Source: Clostridia bacterium
Lineage (GTDB): Bacteria > Bacillota > Clostridia > Christensenellales > Borkfalkiaceae
Direction: 5' to 3'
NCBI GenBank assembly: GCA_017457215.1
Contig: JAFTHU010000011.1
Span: forward strand, 1 to 51,398
DNA length: 51,398 nt
Of the stretch, positions 33,730 to 42,024 are shown one piece after another. Numbering within the stretch: position 1 is the stretch's first letter; every line of letters starts with the position of its first letter. Made by a program: the position numbers and the translations under genes. The notes beneath the pieces were generated by a model. That model worked only from the letters and a program-made list of their open reading frames with translations. It was not told the DNA's origin and ran no database searches.

Positions 33730-36123
33730 ATGAAAAGACTTCATTTGATTTGTAACGCCCATCTCGATCCCATTTGGCAATGGACGTGGGATGAGGGTAT
33801 TTCTGCGGTTATCGCTACGTTTAAGAGTGCGGCGGATTTAGCGGATGAATTTGATTATATCTTTTGCCACGGCGAATCGCTTTTATATGAAACGATTGAA
33901 AAGAATGCCCCCGATTTGTTCGCGCGCATTCAAAGGTTGGTAAAAGAAGGAAAATGGCATATATCGGGCGGGTGGTATCTCCAGCCTGATTGCCTTATGC
34001 CTTGCGGCGAAACGTTTGTGCGGCATATCGCTACGGGAAAAGAGTATTTCCGTGAGAAGTTTGGCGTAGAACCGACGGTGGCGACAAATTACGATTCCTT
34101 TGGACATAGCATCGGCTTGGTGCAAATTATGGCGAAAAGCGGATATAAGGGGTATCTCATCTGCCGTCCAAGAAAAGACGTGCAAATCGAATATCCTTCC
34201 CGATTTTTCAAATGGACAGGGCCTGACGGAAGTAGTGTAATCGTTTCAAATTCCTCTACGTATAATTCGGCGCTTGGTGAAGTTGCAAAAAAAATCGAGC
34301 AGGAAGCAGGCGGACAAGCGGTCGGTATGCTTGGTTCGGAAAAGCAAGATGGTGAGGTTATCGGCATGGAAGACGTCGATTACGTATTGTGGGGCGTTGG
34401 CAATCACGGAGGCGGACCGTCGAGAAAGGACTTAAAGGATATCGCCGCACTTCGTATTGAGAATACGGAAATTTTACATAGTACGCCTGAGAATTTGTTT
34501 GCAGATAATATCCGCGTGGGCAGTGAGGTGAAAAAATCCTTGGTTACGTGTATGCCGGGGTGCTATTCTTCAATGGCACGGGTAAAGCAGGCGTATAGAC
34601 GTACGGAAAGCTTGTTCTATGCCACGGAAAAAATGCTTTCGGCGGCGATGCTGGCAGGATTAAGGCCTGACCTTCGTGATTTGAAAGAAGCGGAGAAAAA
34701 GTTGCTTTTGGCAAGCTTTCACGATATTTTACCAGGGACGTGCATCGAGGACGGCGAAAAGGAAGGCTTGGGTTTGCTTTCCGCGTGTGAAAAAACGTTG
34801 AAGGAATATAGAACGCAGGCGTTTTTATATTTCACGATGAACCAAGCTTGCGCCAAGGAGGGGGAATTCCCTATCTTTGTCTTCAATTATTTGCCGTATG
34901 AAGTAACGCTGCCTGTGGAAGTGGAATTTACGCTTACCGACCAAAATTGGAGCGATGAAATCTGTTTTATTCCTTGCGTTTACGACGAGAACGGGAAAGA
35001 GCTTGTTAGTCAGCAAATCAAGGAAGATTCTACGCTCAATCTCGATTGGAGAAAACGTATTATCTTTGAGGGTAAATTAAAACCGCTGGGGATAACGCGT
35101 TTCTCCGTTAGGGTAAAACCGTGCGAAATTAAGCAGAAAGTTGCACAAGCGGTTGCGTTGGAAGACGTGATAAAAAATCCTGCCGAGCTTGCATTATACG
35201 ACGATACTGCCGACCCTTGGGGAATGAGCCTTGAAGAATTGAAAGAGGTAGGGAGAAATCCCGTTCCCTTCCGTTTGATGAATGAAAAGGAAGCGCAGGA
35301 ATATTGCGGAGTGAACGAGCCGTTATCGCCTGTTCGTGTTATCGAAGATGGAAACGTTTTGACGACGGTGGAAAGCTTGTACAAGGCAGGCAACACAAAC
35401 GCGGTTTTGCAGTATAAAGTGTATAAAAATCAACCCTTTATGGACGTAAAGGCAACGGTTGAATTTGCGGATAAAAACAAGCTTGTGCGGTTGAAGTTTC
35501 CTATTCCTGAAACGTTTCTCGGCGGTATAACCGTAGGGGACGGCCCGTACGTTTGGGAAGAAAAGCCTAATACGGAAATCACCTTCCAAAAATGGGTAGG
35601 GGTAAAACGTGGTGATGAAGTTTACGGGGTAATCAACGACGGCGTATATGCAGGAAAAGTGGAAAACGGATATATCCATTTGACCTTGCTCCGCGGCGCA
35701 GGGTATTGTTTCCACCCGATTCCCGATAGAGAATTGTATCCGCAGGATAGGTGCTTGCCTCGTATTGATTGCGGTCGGTATACCTACAATTTTAGGTTGT
35801 ACAAGGGTACCATGTACGAGGTGAATGCTCAAGCGGAGGGTTTTAACCAACTTCCGTATGCTATCAACGTATTCCCTGTTGGGGGTAAAAAGGAAGAAAG
35901 CAAAGAGATAAAAATGGAAGGCAATGTCATCTTGGGTGCATTTAAATCGACTTCGCAGGATGGTTATGTGCTTCGTATCTATAATCCATCGGAGATGACG
36001 GAGACGTTTACGGTGCACGTTTACGGAAATGTTTTTTCGGCTGAAATCAAGGCTAGAGAAGTTATTTCGCTTGCATACAAGAATGGCGAATTCCATTTTT
36101 ATCCATCGGAAATGCTGGCGTGA
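33730..36123 (+). CDS. Alpha-mannosidase, glycoside hydrolase family 38 (short form)
   Basis: The 797-residue GH38 protein has the catalytic domain at the very N-terminus: C-N-A-H-L-D-P-I-W with zinc ligands His11 and Asp13, S-G-G-W-Y-L-Q-P-D-C, and the nucleophile Asp122 in T-N-Y-D-S-F-G-H-S. G-V-G-N-H-G-G-G-P-S follows near 225-235. The C-terminal half is the usual beta-sandwich set. It lacks the extra N-terminal domain of the enzyme at 5590, and the two are clearly different subfamilies. AAGGA lies 8 bp upstream of ATG 33730. No signal peptide, so cytoplasmic. It follows xylAB and an unknown barrel protein. The substrate is probably an alpha-mannoside or a mannosyl glycerate-like compound; linkage unknown. 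Confidence 0.92.
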   Translation: MKRLHLICNAHLDPIWQWTWDEGISAVIATFKSAADLADEFDYIFCHGESLLYETIEKNAPDLFARIQRLVKEGKWHISGGWYLQPDCLMPCGETFVRHIATGKEYFREKFGVEPTVATNYDSFGHSIGLVQIMAKSGYKGYLICRPRKDVQIEYPSRFFKWTGPDGSSVIVSNSSTYNSALGEVAKKIEQEAGGQAVGMLGSEKQDGEVIGMEDVDYVLWGVGNHGGGPSRKDLKDIAALRIENTEILHSTPENLFADNIRVGSEVKKSLVTCMPGCYSSMARVKQAYRRTESLFYATEKMLSAAMLAGLRPDLRDLKEAEKKLLLASFHDILPGTCIEDGEKEGLGLLSACEKTLKEYRTQAFLYFTMNQACAKEGEFPIFVFNYLPYEVTLPVEVEFTLTDQNWSDEICFIPCVYDENGKELVSQQIKEDSTLNLDWRKRIIFEGKLKPLGITRFSVRVKPCEIKQKVAQAVALEDVIKNPAELALYDDTADPWGMSLEELKEVGRNPVPFRLMNEKEAQEYCGVNEPLSPVRVIEDGNVLTTVESLYKAGNTNAVLQYKVYKNQPFMDVKATVEFADKNKLVRLKFPIPETFLGGITVGDGPYVWEEKPNTEITFQKWVGVKRGDEVYGVINDGVYAGKVENGYIHLTLLRGAGYCFHPIPDRELYPQDRCLPRIDCGRYTYNFRLYKGTMYEVNAQAEGFNQLPYAINVFPVGGKKEESKEIKMEGNVILGAFKSTSQDGYVLRIYNPSEMTETFTVHVYGNVFSAEIKAREVISLAYKNGEFHFYPSEMLA

Positions 36124-36220
36124 AAGGTTAAGAAATATAATAAAAAATCCAAGCAAGGTCTACTTTGCATAGACTTTGGCTGAACTAATCTTTACACCGA
36201 TAAATGGATAAAAACTATGT

Positions 36221-36299
36221 TGGAGCGTTTGTGGAGCGTGTCTCTGAATCCCTTTAAAACAAAGGGCTGTAGAAGACATCCTTGCTTCGAATCCACCTT
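36221..36299 (+). mobile_element. Integration-scar-like element C (direct repeats, hairpin, T-arm mimic)
   Basis: TGGAGCG occurs at 36221 and 36232 (11-bp period). The hairpin CCCTTT-AAAAC-AAAGGG follows at 36250-36266, and then GCTTCGAATCCACCT (36284-36298), a tRNA T-arm-like sequence. The order is the same as in elements A and B, but the T-arm is of another tRNA type. Probably an attachment site or scar of a related integrating element. Confidence 0.45.
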
Positions 36300-36336
36300 T
36301 TGGAATTAAAGGTGAATACCTGTTTGTGACAATAAA

Positions 36337-36374
36337 AAAAGGTCAAACCACATTGTGTTGATTTGACCTTTTCA
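36337..36374 (+). terminator. Terminator downstream of the short GH38 gene
   Basis: AAAAGGTCAAA (36337-36347) pairs with TTTGACCTTTT (36362-36372) across a 14-nt loop. It lies about 210 bp after the gene, beyond element C. Confidence 0.75.
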
Positions 36375-36399
36375 GAAACTTATATGGGTTGATTTTTTT

Positions 36400-36583
36400 T
36401 GGACAGTATTTGGACACAAACCGCTGAAAGGCTTTAAAACAAAGGCTTTCAGCGGTTCGTTGTTAGGCTTCGAGTCCCGTACGGATTGGCTTGGTTCTAC
36501 GGTTCGTGCGAGGCGATTTATTGCCGACGCTCTCCGAGAGGTCTCCGCTTGCGGAGTATCGGAGATACCCGTACGGTTCACCG
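36400..36583 (+). mobile_element. Integration scar / att-like element B, deleted copy of element A
   Basis: TGGACA occurs at 36400 and 36411 (11-bp period). The same ACCGCTGAAAG/CTTTCAGCGGT hairpin follows, then a tRNA-Glu T-arm mimic (TTCGAGTCCCGTACGG at 36469-36484) and the same Cys-rich-looking hairpin block ending GATACCCGTACGG. Over 44 nt (36441-36484 versus 14736-14779) I count one mismatch. The next block (from 36485) aligns with A from 14847 with four mismatches over about 95 nt. Relative to A, 67 nt are missing between two ACGG words. Confidence 0.6.
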
Positions 36584-36722
36584 GCAAAACTGCTGTATTC
36601 CCTTGAAAATCCGATGATAAAAAGAGCAATGAATATTTTTTGAAAGATTTGACATAAAACAAAGACGGTGTTAAAATATGCACAAGTTACCATTTAATAA
36701 AGTAATGGCTATTGGAAAATAT

Positions 36723-36750
36723 TTGACATTTTATTTTTAGCTGTTATAAT
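36723..36750 (+). promoter_or_regulatory. Promoter of the YitT-type gene
   Basis: TTGACA (36723-36728), a 16-bp spacer and a perfect TATAAT (36745-36750). Transcription should start at about 36757, just before the Shine-Dalgarno. Confidence 0.85.
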
Positions 36751-36771
36751 AATATGCAAGGAGGCAAGAAA

Positions 36772-37662
36772 ATGGATAGAAAAAATTTCGAAAAATCGGT
36801 AAAACAGAATTTTTTAGACATTGCCTATGCGGTAACGGCAGGGTTAATCGTAGCGCTTGCCTATTATTTCTTTCAAAACAGTAATAATTTTGCGCCTGGC
36901 GGAGTCGGCGGTTTGGCGACAATTACCTATTATCTTTTAGATTATAAAGTAAGTTGGGCGATTTTGATGCTTGCCTTCAATATTCCTATTTTTGTGCTCG
37001 TCAGTATCTTTGTCAATCGAAAGCTGGGGCTGTATTTAATTGTGTATATGGTCGTGCAATCGTTCGGGACGGAATTGTTTTCGCTTTTAGATTGGAAACC
37101 CTATTGTCTTGCGAATAACGGCGAAGATTTTGAAATCGTTTTTGCGTGTATAGCAACGGGGATCGTATCGGGCGTGGGCTTTTCGCTGATGTTGCGGCAT
37201 TTTGGCGCAAGCGGTGGAACGTACGCCATTTCCGCTCTTATCAAAAAAGCAAAGCCCGAAACGAACATTGCCTACGTTTCCTTTCTTTTGGACGGTAGCG
37301 TAGTGTTTATTGCATTTTTCGTTTACGGTATGAAAATTACGCCTGTGATTTGTACACTTTTGAACCTGTTTATTGCCAACGTTGTGGTTGATTACGTCTT
37401 GACGGGTGTAAAGAACGGATACAAATTTGAAATTATCACCGACAAACCCGAGGGTATATCGGCGGAATTGCTGGAAAAATTAGGGCACGGCGTTACGGAA
37501 ATCCGTGTCGTGGGTATGTATTCGCACACCGAAAAATACATGTTGGTTTGTATTATCCGTAAAAAACAAGTCGGGGAAATGATGAAGATTATTCGGAGAT
37601 ATCCCGGAACGTTTGCCAACTTTGCAAAGGTCAACGAAGTATTTGGAAAATTTAAACAATAA
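36772..37662 (+). CDS. YitT family membrane protein (DUF161/DUF2179)
   Basis: The 296-residue protein has five or so TM helices in residues 15-200, including the family-typical N-F-A-P-G-G-V-G-G-L-A at about 39-49 and G-A-S-G-G-T-Y-A-I-S. A soluble C-terminal DUF2179 domain (about 210-290, Y-K-F-E-I-I-T-D-K-P-E-G-I) follows. AAGGAGG is 7 bp upstream of ATG 36772. The upstream ATG at 36754 lies at or before the transcription start, so it cannot be used. YitT proteins are widespread in Firmicutes and of unknown function; some are thought to be transport-like. It stands alone between element B and a bidirectional terminator. Confidence 0.9.
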   Translation: MDRKNFEKSVKQNFLDIAYAVTAGLIVALAYYFFQNSNNFAPGGVGGLATITYYLLDYKVSWAILMLAFNIPIFVLVSIFVNRKLGLYLIVYMVVQSFGTELFSLLDWKPYCLANNGEDFEIVFACIATGIVSGVGFSLMLRHFGASGGTYAISALIKKAKPETNIAYVSFLLDGSVVFIAFFVYGMKITPVICTLLNLFIANVVVDYVLTGVKNGYKFEIITDKPEGISAELLEKLGHGVTEIRVVGMYSHTEKYMLVCIIRKKQVGEMMKIIRRYPGTFANFAKVNEVFGKFKQ

Positions 37663-37719
37663 TCGTAGAATTTGGCTGAAGAATTTGAAAAATAAATAGA
37701 CGATAGAACGAATCAAAAC

Positions 37720-37749
37720 AAAAAGCAGAGGATAAAACCTCTGCTTTTT
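37720..37749. terminator. Bidirectional terminator between the YitT gene and the lipoprotein gene
   Basis: An 11-bp stem, AAAAGCAGAGG (37721-37731) pairing with CCTCTGCTTTT (37738-37748), has an ATAAAA loop and A/T tracts on both sides. Confidence 0.9.
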
Positions 37750-37762
37750 GTCTGTATTTAAT

Positions 37763-38740
37763 TTATATTTTAACCACGCTCTTTAATTTATATTCTATCG
37801 CACCGATGGAGTTTGCGAGGGGCGCTTTATAATAGAGCATAATGCGGTTGAAAGCGTCTTCTTCCGCAATCCAAGCCGTTTGCGGTTGTCCAGATGCATT
37901 CGAACTTAAAACGATGGAAGCTTCGTAATATTTTTTGGATTCAGCTGTTTCGCCGTTGAGTTGGAATTTAACGCTGTGGTCTTCCGCGTCATCAGAAAGA
38001 GAAACGTCATAATCCTGCGTGCCCTCAATGTAGGGGTTAAACATACGCACGGTATTGTCTGTGCCTGTAGGCATAGCGCGGAACGCCACGGGGAATTGTT
38101 CGTTGTCTAAAACGTTGTGTTTGCTACTTGTGCTAAACGTAAAAGTTTCTTCCGCCGTTGAGGTAATCTCTTCGCCCGTTTCTTCGTTTATGCCGTGGAA
38201 AATACGTTCTTTGATACATGTTCCGCCGTCCGAATAATCATTGGTAAAACGGTAATGGTAGAATGTGTAACAATCTTTCGCTTCGCTTGCTTCGTTGGTG
38301 ATGCGGGGGGAATGGCTGTAAATTTCCTTTGAAGAAGAAATCGGACGAAGATTGTCCTCGCCGCCCGGCGCATAGAACTTCACGGAAGAAATCATATAAT
38401 CTTTAAAAGTTTCCGTATCCTCGTCCACGGTAAAGGTCGTTGTCAAAGCCAATTCCGTAGAGAACGTATAGATAAAACTGTCGCCTTCTCGCGAAGAAAC
38501 GAGGGTGGTTTTATACGTGCCCGTATAATTCAGCTCGTAATTGATAAAAGAACTGTCGTAATCATCAAAGCTTACCTCGTATTCGCAAGTTTCATTGATA
38601 GGCTTTACGGTACCAGCTTCGGCGTTCGACCAATAATTTTTAAAAGTGATTTTAGAGCCGTTATCTGTGCAGCTGCTCAAACACAAAGTTGTGCTAGCGA
38701 GGAGGGCTGCTAAAGCGGCAAAACATTTTTTTGTTCTCAT
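37763..38740 (-). CDS. Lipoprotein of unknown function
   Basis: The 325-residue protein has a signal peptide with lipobox L-C-L-S-S-C at residues 19-24. The rest is beta-rich, acidic and rich in Ser/Thr/Tyr, without repeats, TM helices or catalytic motifs that I can name. CGGAGA lies upstream of the start, and the gene has its own promoter. It is convergent with the YitT gene and divergent from addB. I infer a surface-anchored solute- or polymer-contacting protein; function unknown. Confidence 0.8.
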   Translation of the reverse strand: MRTKKCFAALAALLASTTLCLSSCTDNGSKITFKNYWSNAEAGTVKPINETCEYEVSFDDYDSSFINYELNYTGTYKTTLVSSREGDSFIYTFSTELALTTTFTVDEDTETFKDYMISSVKFYAPGGEDNLRPISSSKEIYSHSPRITNEASEAKDCYTFYHYRFTNDYSDGGTCIKERIFHGINEETGEEITSTAEETFTFSTSSKHNVLDNEQFPVAFRAMPTGTDNTVRMFNPYIEGTQDYDVSLSDDAEDHSVKFQLNGETAESKKYYEASIVLSSNASGQPQTAWIAEEDAFNRIMLYYKAPLANSIGAIEYKLKSVVKI

Positions 38741-38770
38741 AAAAATCTCCGTTTTTTATTTTTCCCGTCT

Positions 38771-38799
38771 ATTATAGCACAAAAAATTGCATTTGTAAA
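38771..38799 (-). promoter_or_regulatory. Promoter of the lipoprotein gene
   Basis: On the minus strand TTTACA (38799-38794), a 17-bp spacer and TATAAT (38776-38771). Confidence 0.7.
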
Positions 38800-38840
38800 A
38801 ACAAAATAAAGAATTAATGAAAAATATTGTGAAAAAAAGC

Positions 38841-38869
38841 TGAAAAAATCGGGTGAAATATGCTATAAT
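38841..38869 (+). promoter_or_regulatory. Promoter of addBA (extended -10)
   Basis: A perfect TATAAT (38864-38869) is preceded by TGC, an extended -10. The -35 position holds only TGAAAA (38841-38846). It lies 33 bp before the addB ATG. Confidence 0.65.
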
Positions 38870-38901
38870 GGTTTTAAGAAAGATTTTTCGGAGGTATTGC
38901 G

Positions 38902-41900
38902 ATGAACGCTGTGCTCAAAGCCTATTCTCTTTCCGAGTGTATGGAAGTAATGGCGGAGTATGCGCACGCTTACGAGCAGGTGGGCGGAAAAAATTTAATT
39001 TTTTGCGAAGATCGGTTGACCTTGATTGCCGAACGGGCGTTGTTGCGCGCGACGGGCGGTACGTTTTTGTCTGCCGTTTCTACCTTTGCGCGTTTTTTAA
39101 AGACGGACGGAAAAGCGATAAGTAAACAAGGCTCGGTAATGGCGGTTGGCGAAGTAATGACTCGTTTGCAACGCGAGGAAAAATTGCAATGTTTTACCAC
39201 GCTTGCGGGCATAGGCAATAACGCACGGTGTATTTACGAAACCTTGGCGCAGTTTTCGGCGTCTGAAATCACTCCCGAAATTTTACGGGAAAGCGCGAAT
39301 CTTTTACCCGAGGATACCTTAAGAAGAAAATTAGAAGACCTTGCTTTGATTTACGAGGGATATGCCGATTTTTTGCGTGAGAACGCTTTTTTGGACGAAA
39401 GTAAATATTTATCGTTGTTGCCCAAACGGATTCGTGAAGAGGGATTGTTAAAGGGATATAACGTGTTTTTCCTTGGGTATGGGTCGCTTACGGCGCAGGC
39501 GCGGGAAACGGTGCGCGCGGCGTTGGAAACTGCCGATAACGTCATAGGGATTTTTTGCGCGGGCGAGGAAGAATTGTATGCGAACAAAGGCGCGGAATCT
39601 TTCGAGCGGGTATGCCGTGAATACGGAAAAACGGAAATAAGAAATTGCGGAATTCCTTTGGACGGCGACGCTGAAATTTTGCGGAAAGGTTTATTCAATC
39701 CATTGCGCCCTAACCTGAAAACGCCTACGGATCGGATTGAGATTTTCGAGGCGGAGGATAAGACGGCGGAAGCGGAATTTACAGCGGTCAAAATTCGTCG
39801 TTTTATGCAGGAAAACGAGGGGGCGCGCTATCGGGATATCGCTGTTTTGTTGCCGGGCGTAGATGGGTATTCGCTGGCTTTGAAAAAGGCGTTTGCCGAA
39901 TATAAAATCCCTTATTTTATCGATGAAAAACGTTCGTTGAAATCGCATCCGTTAAGTCGATTTGTGTTAGATTGTTTTCGGACGGTGCGCGAACGATTCT
40001 CACCCGCTGCCGTGCAGGCGTTGACGCAGAACCTCTTTTTCGGCGAAAGCGACGAATACAGAAACTATCTTTTGAAATTTGCAAACTATCGCGGCGGTGC
40101 AACGCGGGCGATTAAAACGGGCGCTGCGGTGGAGATATTCTCGCGGGAACGTTTAGAGGCTGGCAGAGAAAAATTGCTGACGGCAACGAAAAACATTCGT
40201 TTGAGGGGGAAAGGAAAATCGTATTGCGATGCCGTGCAACGCTTGCTGACGGATTTCAACGTCGAAGAACAGTTGAAAATTTTAGCAGACGGCGTAGAAG
40301 ACGTGGCGCAAAAAGGATACTTGGAACAAATTTACCGCGCGTTGCAAAACGTTCTTTTGGAGGCGGAATTGCTGACAGGGGAAAAAACGATGAGCGTTGC
40401 GGAGTTTGAAACGGTACTGAAAGACGGCTTGGATGCGTCGGAGATATCGTTGATACCGTTGAAAGCAGACGCTGTGTTTATCGGGGATATTACGGACAGC
40501 CGCATTGAAAAAGTGCGGGTGTTGTTTGCGATGGGTATGACGGACGAAGTGCCCCGTTGCGGCGCGGATACGGCAATCGTTTCCGATAAGGAAATTGCGC
40601 GGCTTTCCGAGGTGAAGGCAATTTTAGAACCGACGGTGGCAGAGGTGAATTTGCGCGCGCGGGAATGCGTTTGCCTGAATCTTTGTACTTTTTCAGATAA
40701 ACTGTATTTAACTTATCCGCTTTCGGCTGACGGTAGCGACCCGTCCGTGAGCGATGTTTTTCGGTACGTGGATCGCACTTTTTGCGAGGAGAGCGGGGGG
40801 AAACTTCTGCGCCGTAAACATTACGACGTGGAGGATTTTCGTTACCGCTGTTCGTCGTTGTCGCCTGCATTCCGTCAATATTTGATTGAACGGGGAGAGT
40901 TTGAATTGCGCCGTAAAGATACAAGAAAAGAATATGCGTCCTTACACGAAGCTTTGGACAAGCTTGGGGTGCAAGCCAACGAGGATTATTTCAAGAAAAG
41001 TGAGGGGCAGGTATGCATTGAACGGGGAGAAACGTTGTTTTTCCGTGATGGAAAGATTTCGCCCACTTCCTTGGAAAGTTACTTTTCTTGTCCGTTTCGG
41101 CATTTTGTGGAACGGGGATTACGTTTAAAGGAGCGGGAAGAAACCGCGGTACTTGCCGTGGATACGGGGAATTTTATCCACGATTTGTTAGAAAGAACGA
41201 TGGTAAAAGCAGCGGAAATAAACACGGACGACGAAATGCGCGCATATGCGGCGGCGGTTGGGGAAGAACTTTTGAAAGATTCGTTGTATGCGTTGCAGCA
41301 GGACACCGATACGGGATTGTATTTTTCGGAAAAGTTAGTAAAGGAAGGCACGGACGTGGCGGTGGCAGCGTATCGTCAAATAAAGAATTCTGATTTTACC
41401 GTAGAAAAGACGGAAAGTGCGGTAACCGCACCCGAATTTTACGGTAAAGTGGATCGTGTGGACGGTACGGAAAAATTTGTACGTGTAATTGATTATAAAA
41501 CGGGGCATATCGACGATAGTGCGGCAGCGTATTATACGGGGCGCAAATTGCAGATGCAGCTGTACATGTCCGAATTAAAGGGCGAACGCGTGCCTGCAGG
41601 CGTGTTCTATTTTCCTGCGTCGGTAGGGTATACGGACGAGGATGAGGGGCGATTCCGTATGAAAGGCTTTTTAAACGGAGAGCGCGACGCGCTTTTGTGC
41701 GGAGATAAAAACCTGACGGAAGAAAAGAAGAGCGAATATTTTGCGGCGGCTTTAAAAAACGGTGCGAGTGCAAAAAAGGTTATGGACGAAGAAACGTTTC
41801 GTAACTTTTTGGATTATGCGGTATTCGTTGCAAGAAAAGGCGCGGCGGAGTTGAAAGAGGGCTATATTGCGCCCACACCTTACGAGGGCGGTTGCGAATA

Positions 41901-42024
41901 TTGCAAATATGGCGGAATGTGCGGTTTTGACAAAGAATCTTGCGTTCCTCGTAAAGAGGGGCATATCGACCCCAAGACAATTGCGGAAATCGCAAGAAAG
42001 CAAAGGGAGGGAAGCGAATCGTGA
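38902..42024 (+). CDS. addB: ATP-dependent helicase/nuclease subunit B
   Basis: AddB is the Chi-recognising partner of AddA in double-strand-break end resection. The 1040-residue protein has the helicase-like inactive N-terminal half, a C-terminal RecB-type nuclease core (G-K-V-D-R-V-D then V-I-D-Y-K-T-G) and the iron-sulfur cluster cysteines Cys730, Cys998, Cys1001 and Cys1007. The last three keep the family spacing C-x2-C-x5-C. It is somewhat shorter than B. subtilis AddB. CGGAGGT lies upstream of ATG 38902. Its stop overlaps the addA start as GTGA, so the two subunits are translationally coupled. Confidence 0.95.
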   Translation: MNAVLKAYSLSECMEVMAEYAHAYEQVGGKNLIFCEDRLTLIAERALLRATGGTFLSAVSTFARFLKTDGKAISKQGSVMAVGEVMTRLQREEKLQCFTTLAGIGNNARCIYETLAQFSASEITPEILRESANLLPEDTLRRKLEDLALIYEGYADFLRENAFLDESKYLSLLPKRIREEGLLKGYNVFFLGYGSLTAQARETVRAALETADNVIGIFCAGEEELYANKGAESFERVCREYGKTEIRNCGIPLDGDAEILRKGLFNPLRPNLKTPTDRIEIFEAEDKTAEAEFTAVKIRRFMQENEGARYRDIAVLLPGVDGYSLALKKAFAEYKIPYFIDEKRSLKSHPLSRFVLDCFRTVRERFSPAAVQALTQNLFFGESDEYRNYLLKFANYRGGATRAIKTGAAVEIFSRERLEAGREKLLTATKNIRLRGKGKSYCDAVQRLLTDFNVEEQLKILADGVEDVAQKGYLEQIYRALQNVLLEAELLTGEKTMSVAEFETVLKDGLDASEISLIPLKADAVFIGDITDSRIEKVRVLFAMGMTDEVPRCGADTAIVSDKEIARLSEVKAILEPTVAEVNLRARECVCLNLCTFSDKLYLTYPLSADGSDPSVSDVFRYVDRTFCEESGGKLLRRKHYDVEDFRYRCSSLSPAFRQYLIERGEFELRRKDTRKEYASLHEALDKLGVQANEDYFKKSEGQVCIERGETLFFRDGKISPTSLESYFSCPFRHFVERGLRLKEREETAVLAVDTGNFIHDLLERTMVKAAEINTDDEMRAYAAAVGEELLKDSLYALQQDTDTGLYFSEKLVKEGTDVAVAAYRQIKNSDFTVEKTESAVTAPEFYGKVDRVDGTEKFVRVIDYKTGHIDDSAAAYYTGRKLQMQLYMSELKGERVPAGVFYFPASVGYTDEDEGRFRMKGFLNGERDALLCGDKNLTEEKKSEYFAAALKNGASAKKVMDEETFRNFLDYAVFVARKGAAELKEGYIAPTPYEGGCEYCKYGGMCGFDKESCVPRKEGHIDPKTIAEIARKQREGSES

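Noticed and set aside
14695-36583. A single 22-kb composite element bounded by copies A and B
   Set aside because: The interval holds core genes (asd, dapAB, hslO, spoIVA, tRNAs) and the scars are in the same orientation with decayed ends. Two independent small insertions are simpler.
36754-36771. ATG 36754 as start of the YitT-type gene
   Set aside because: It lies 4 bp behind the -10 box, at or before the transcription start, and upstream of the AAGGAGG that serves ATG 36772.
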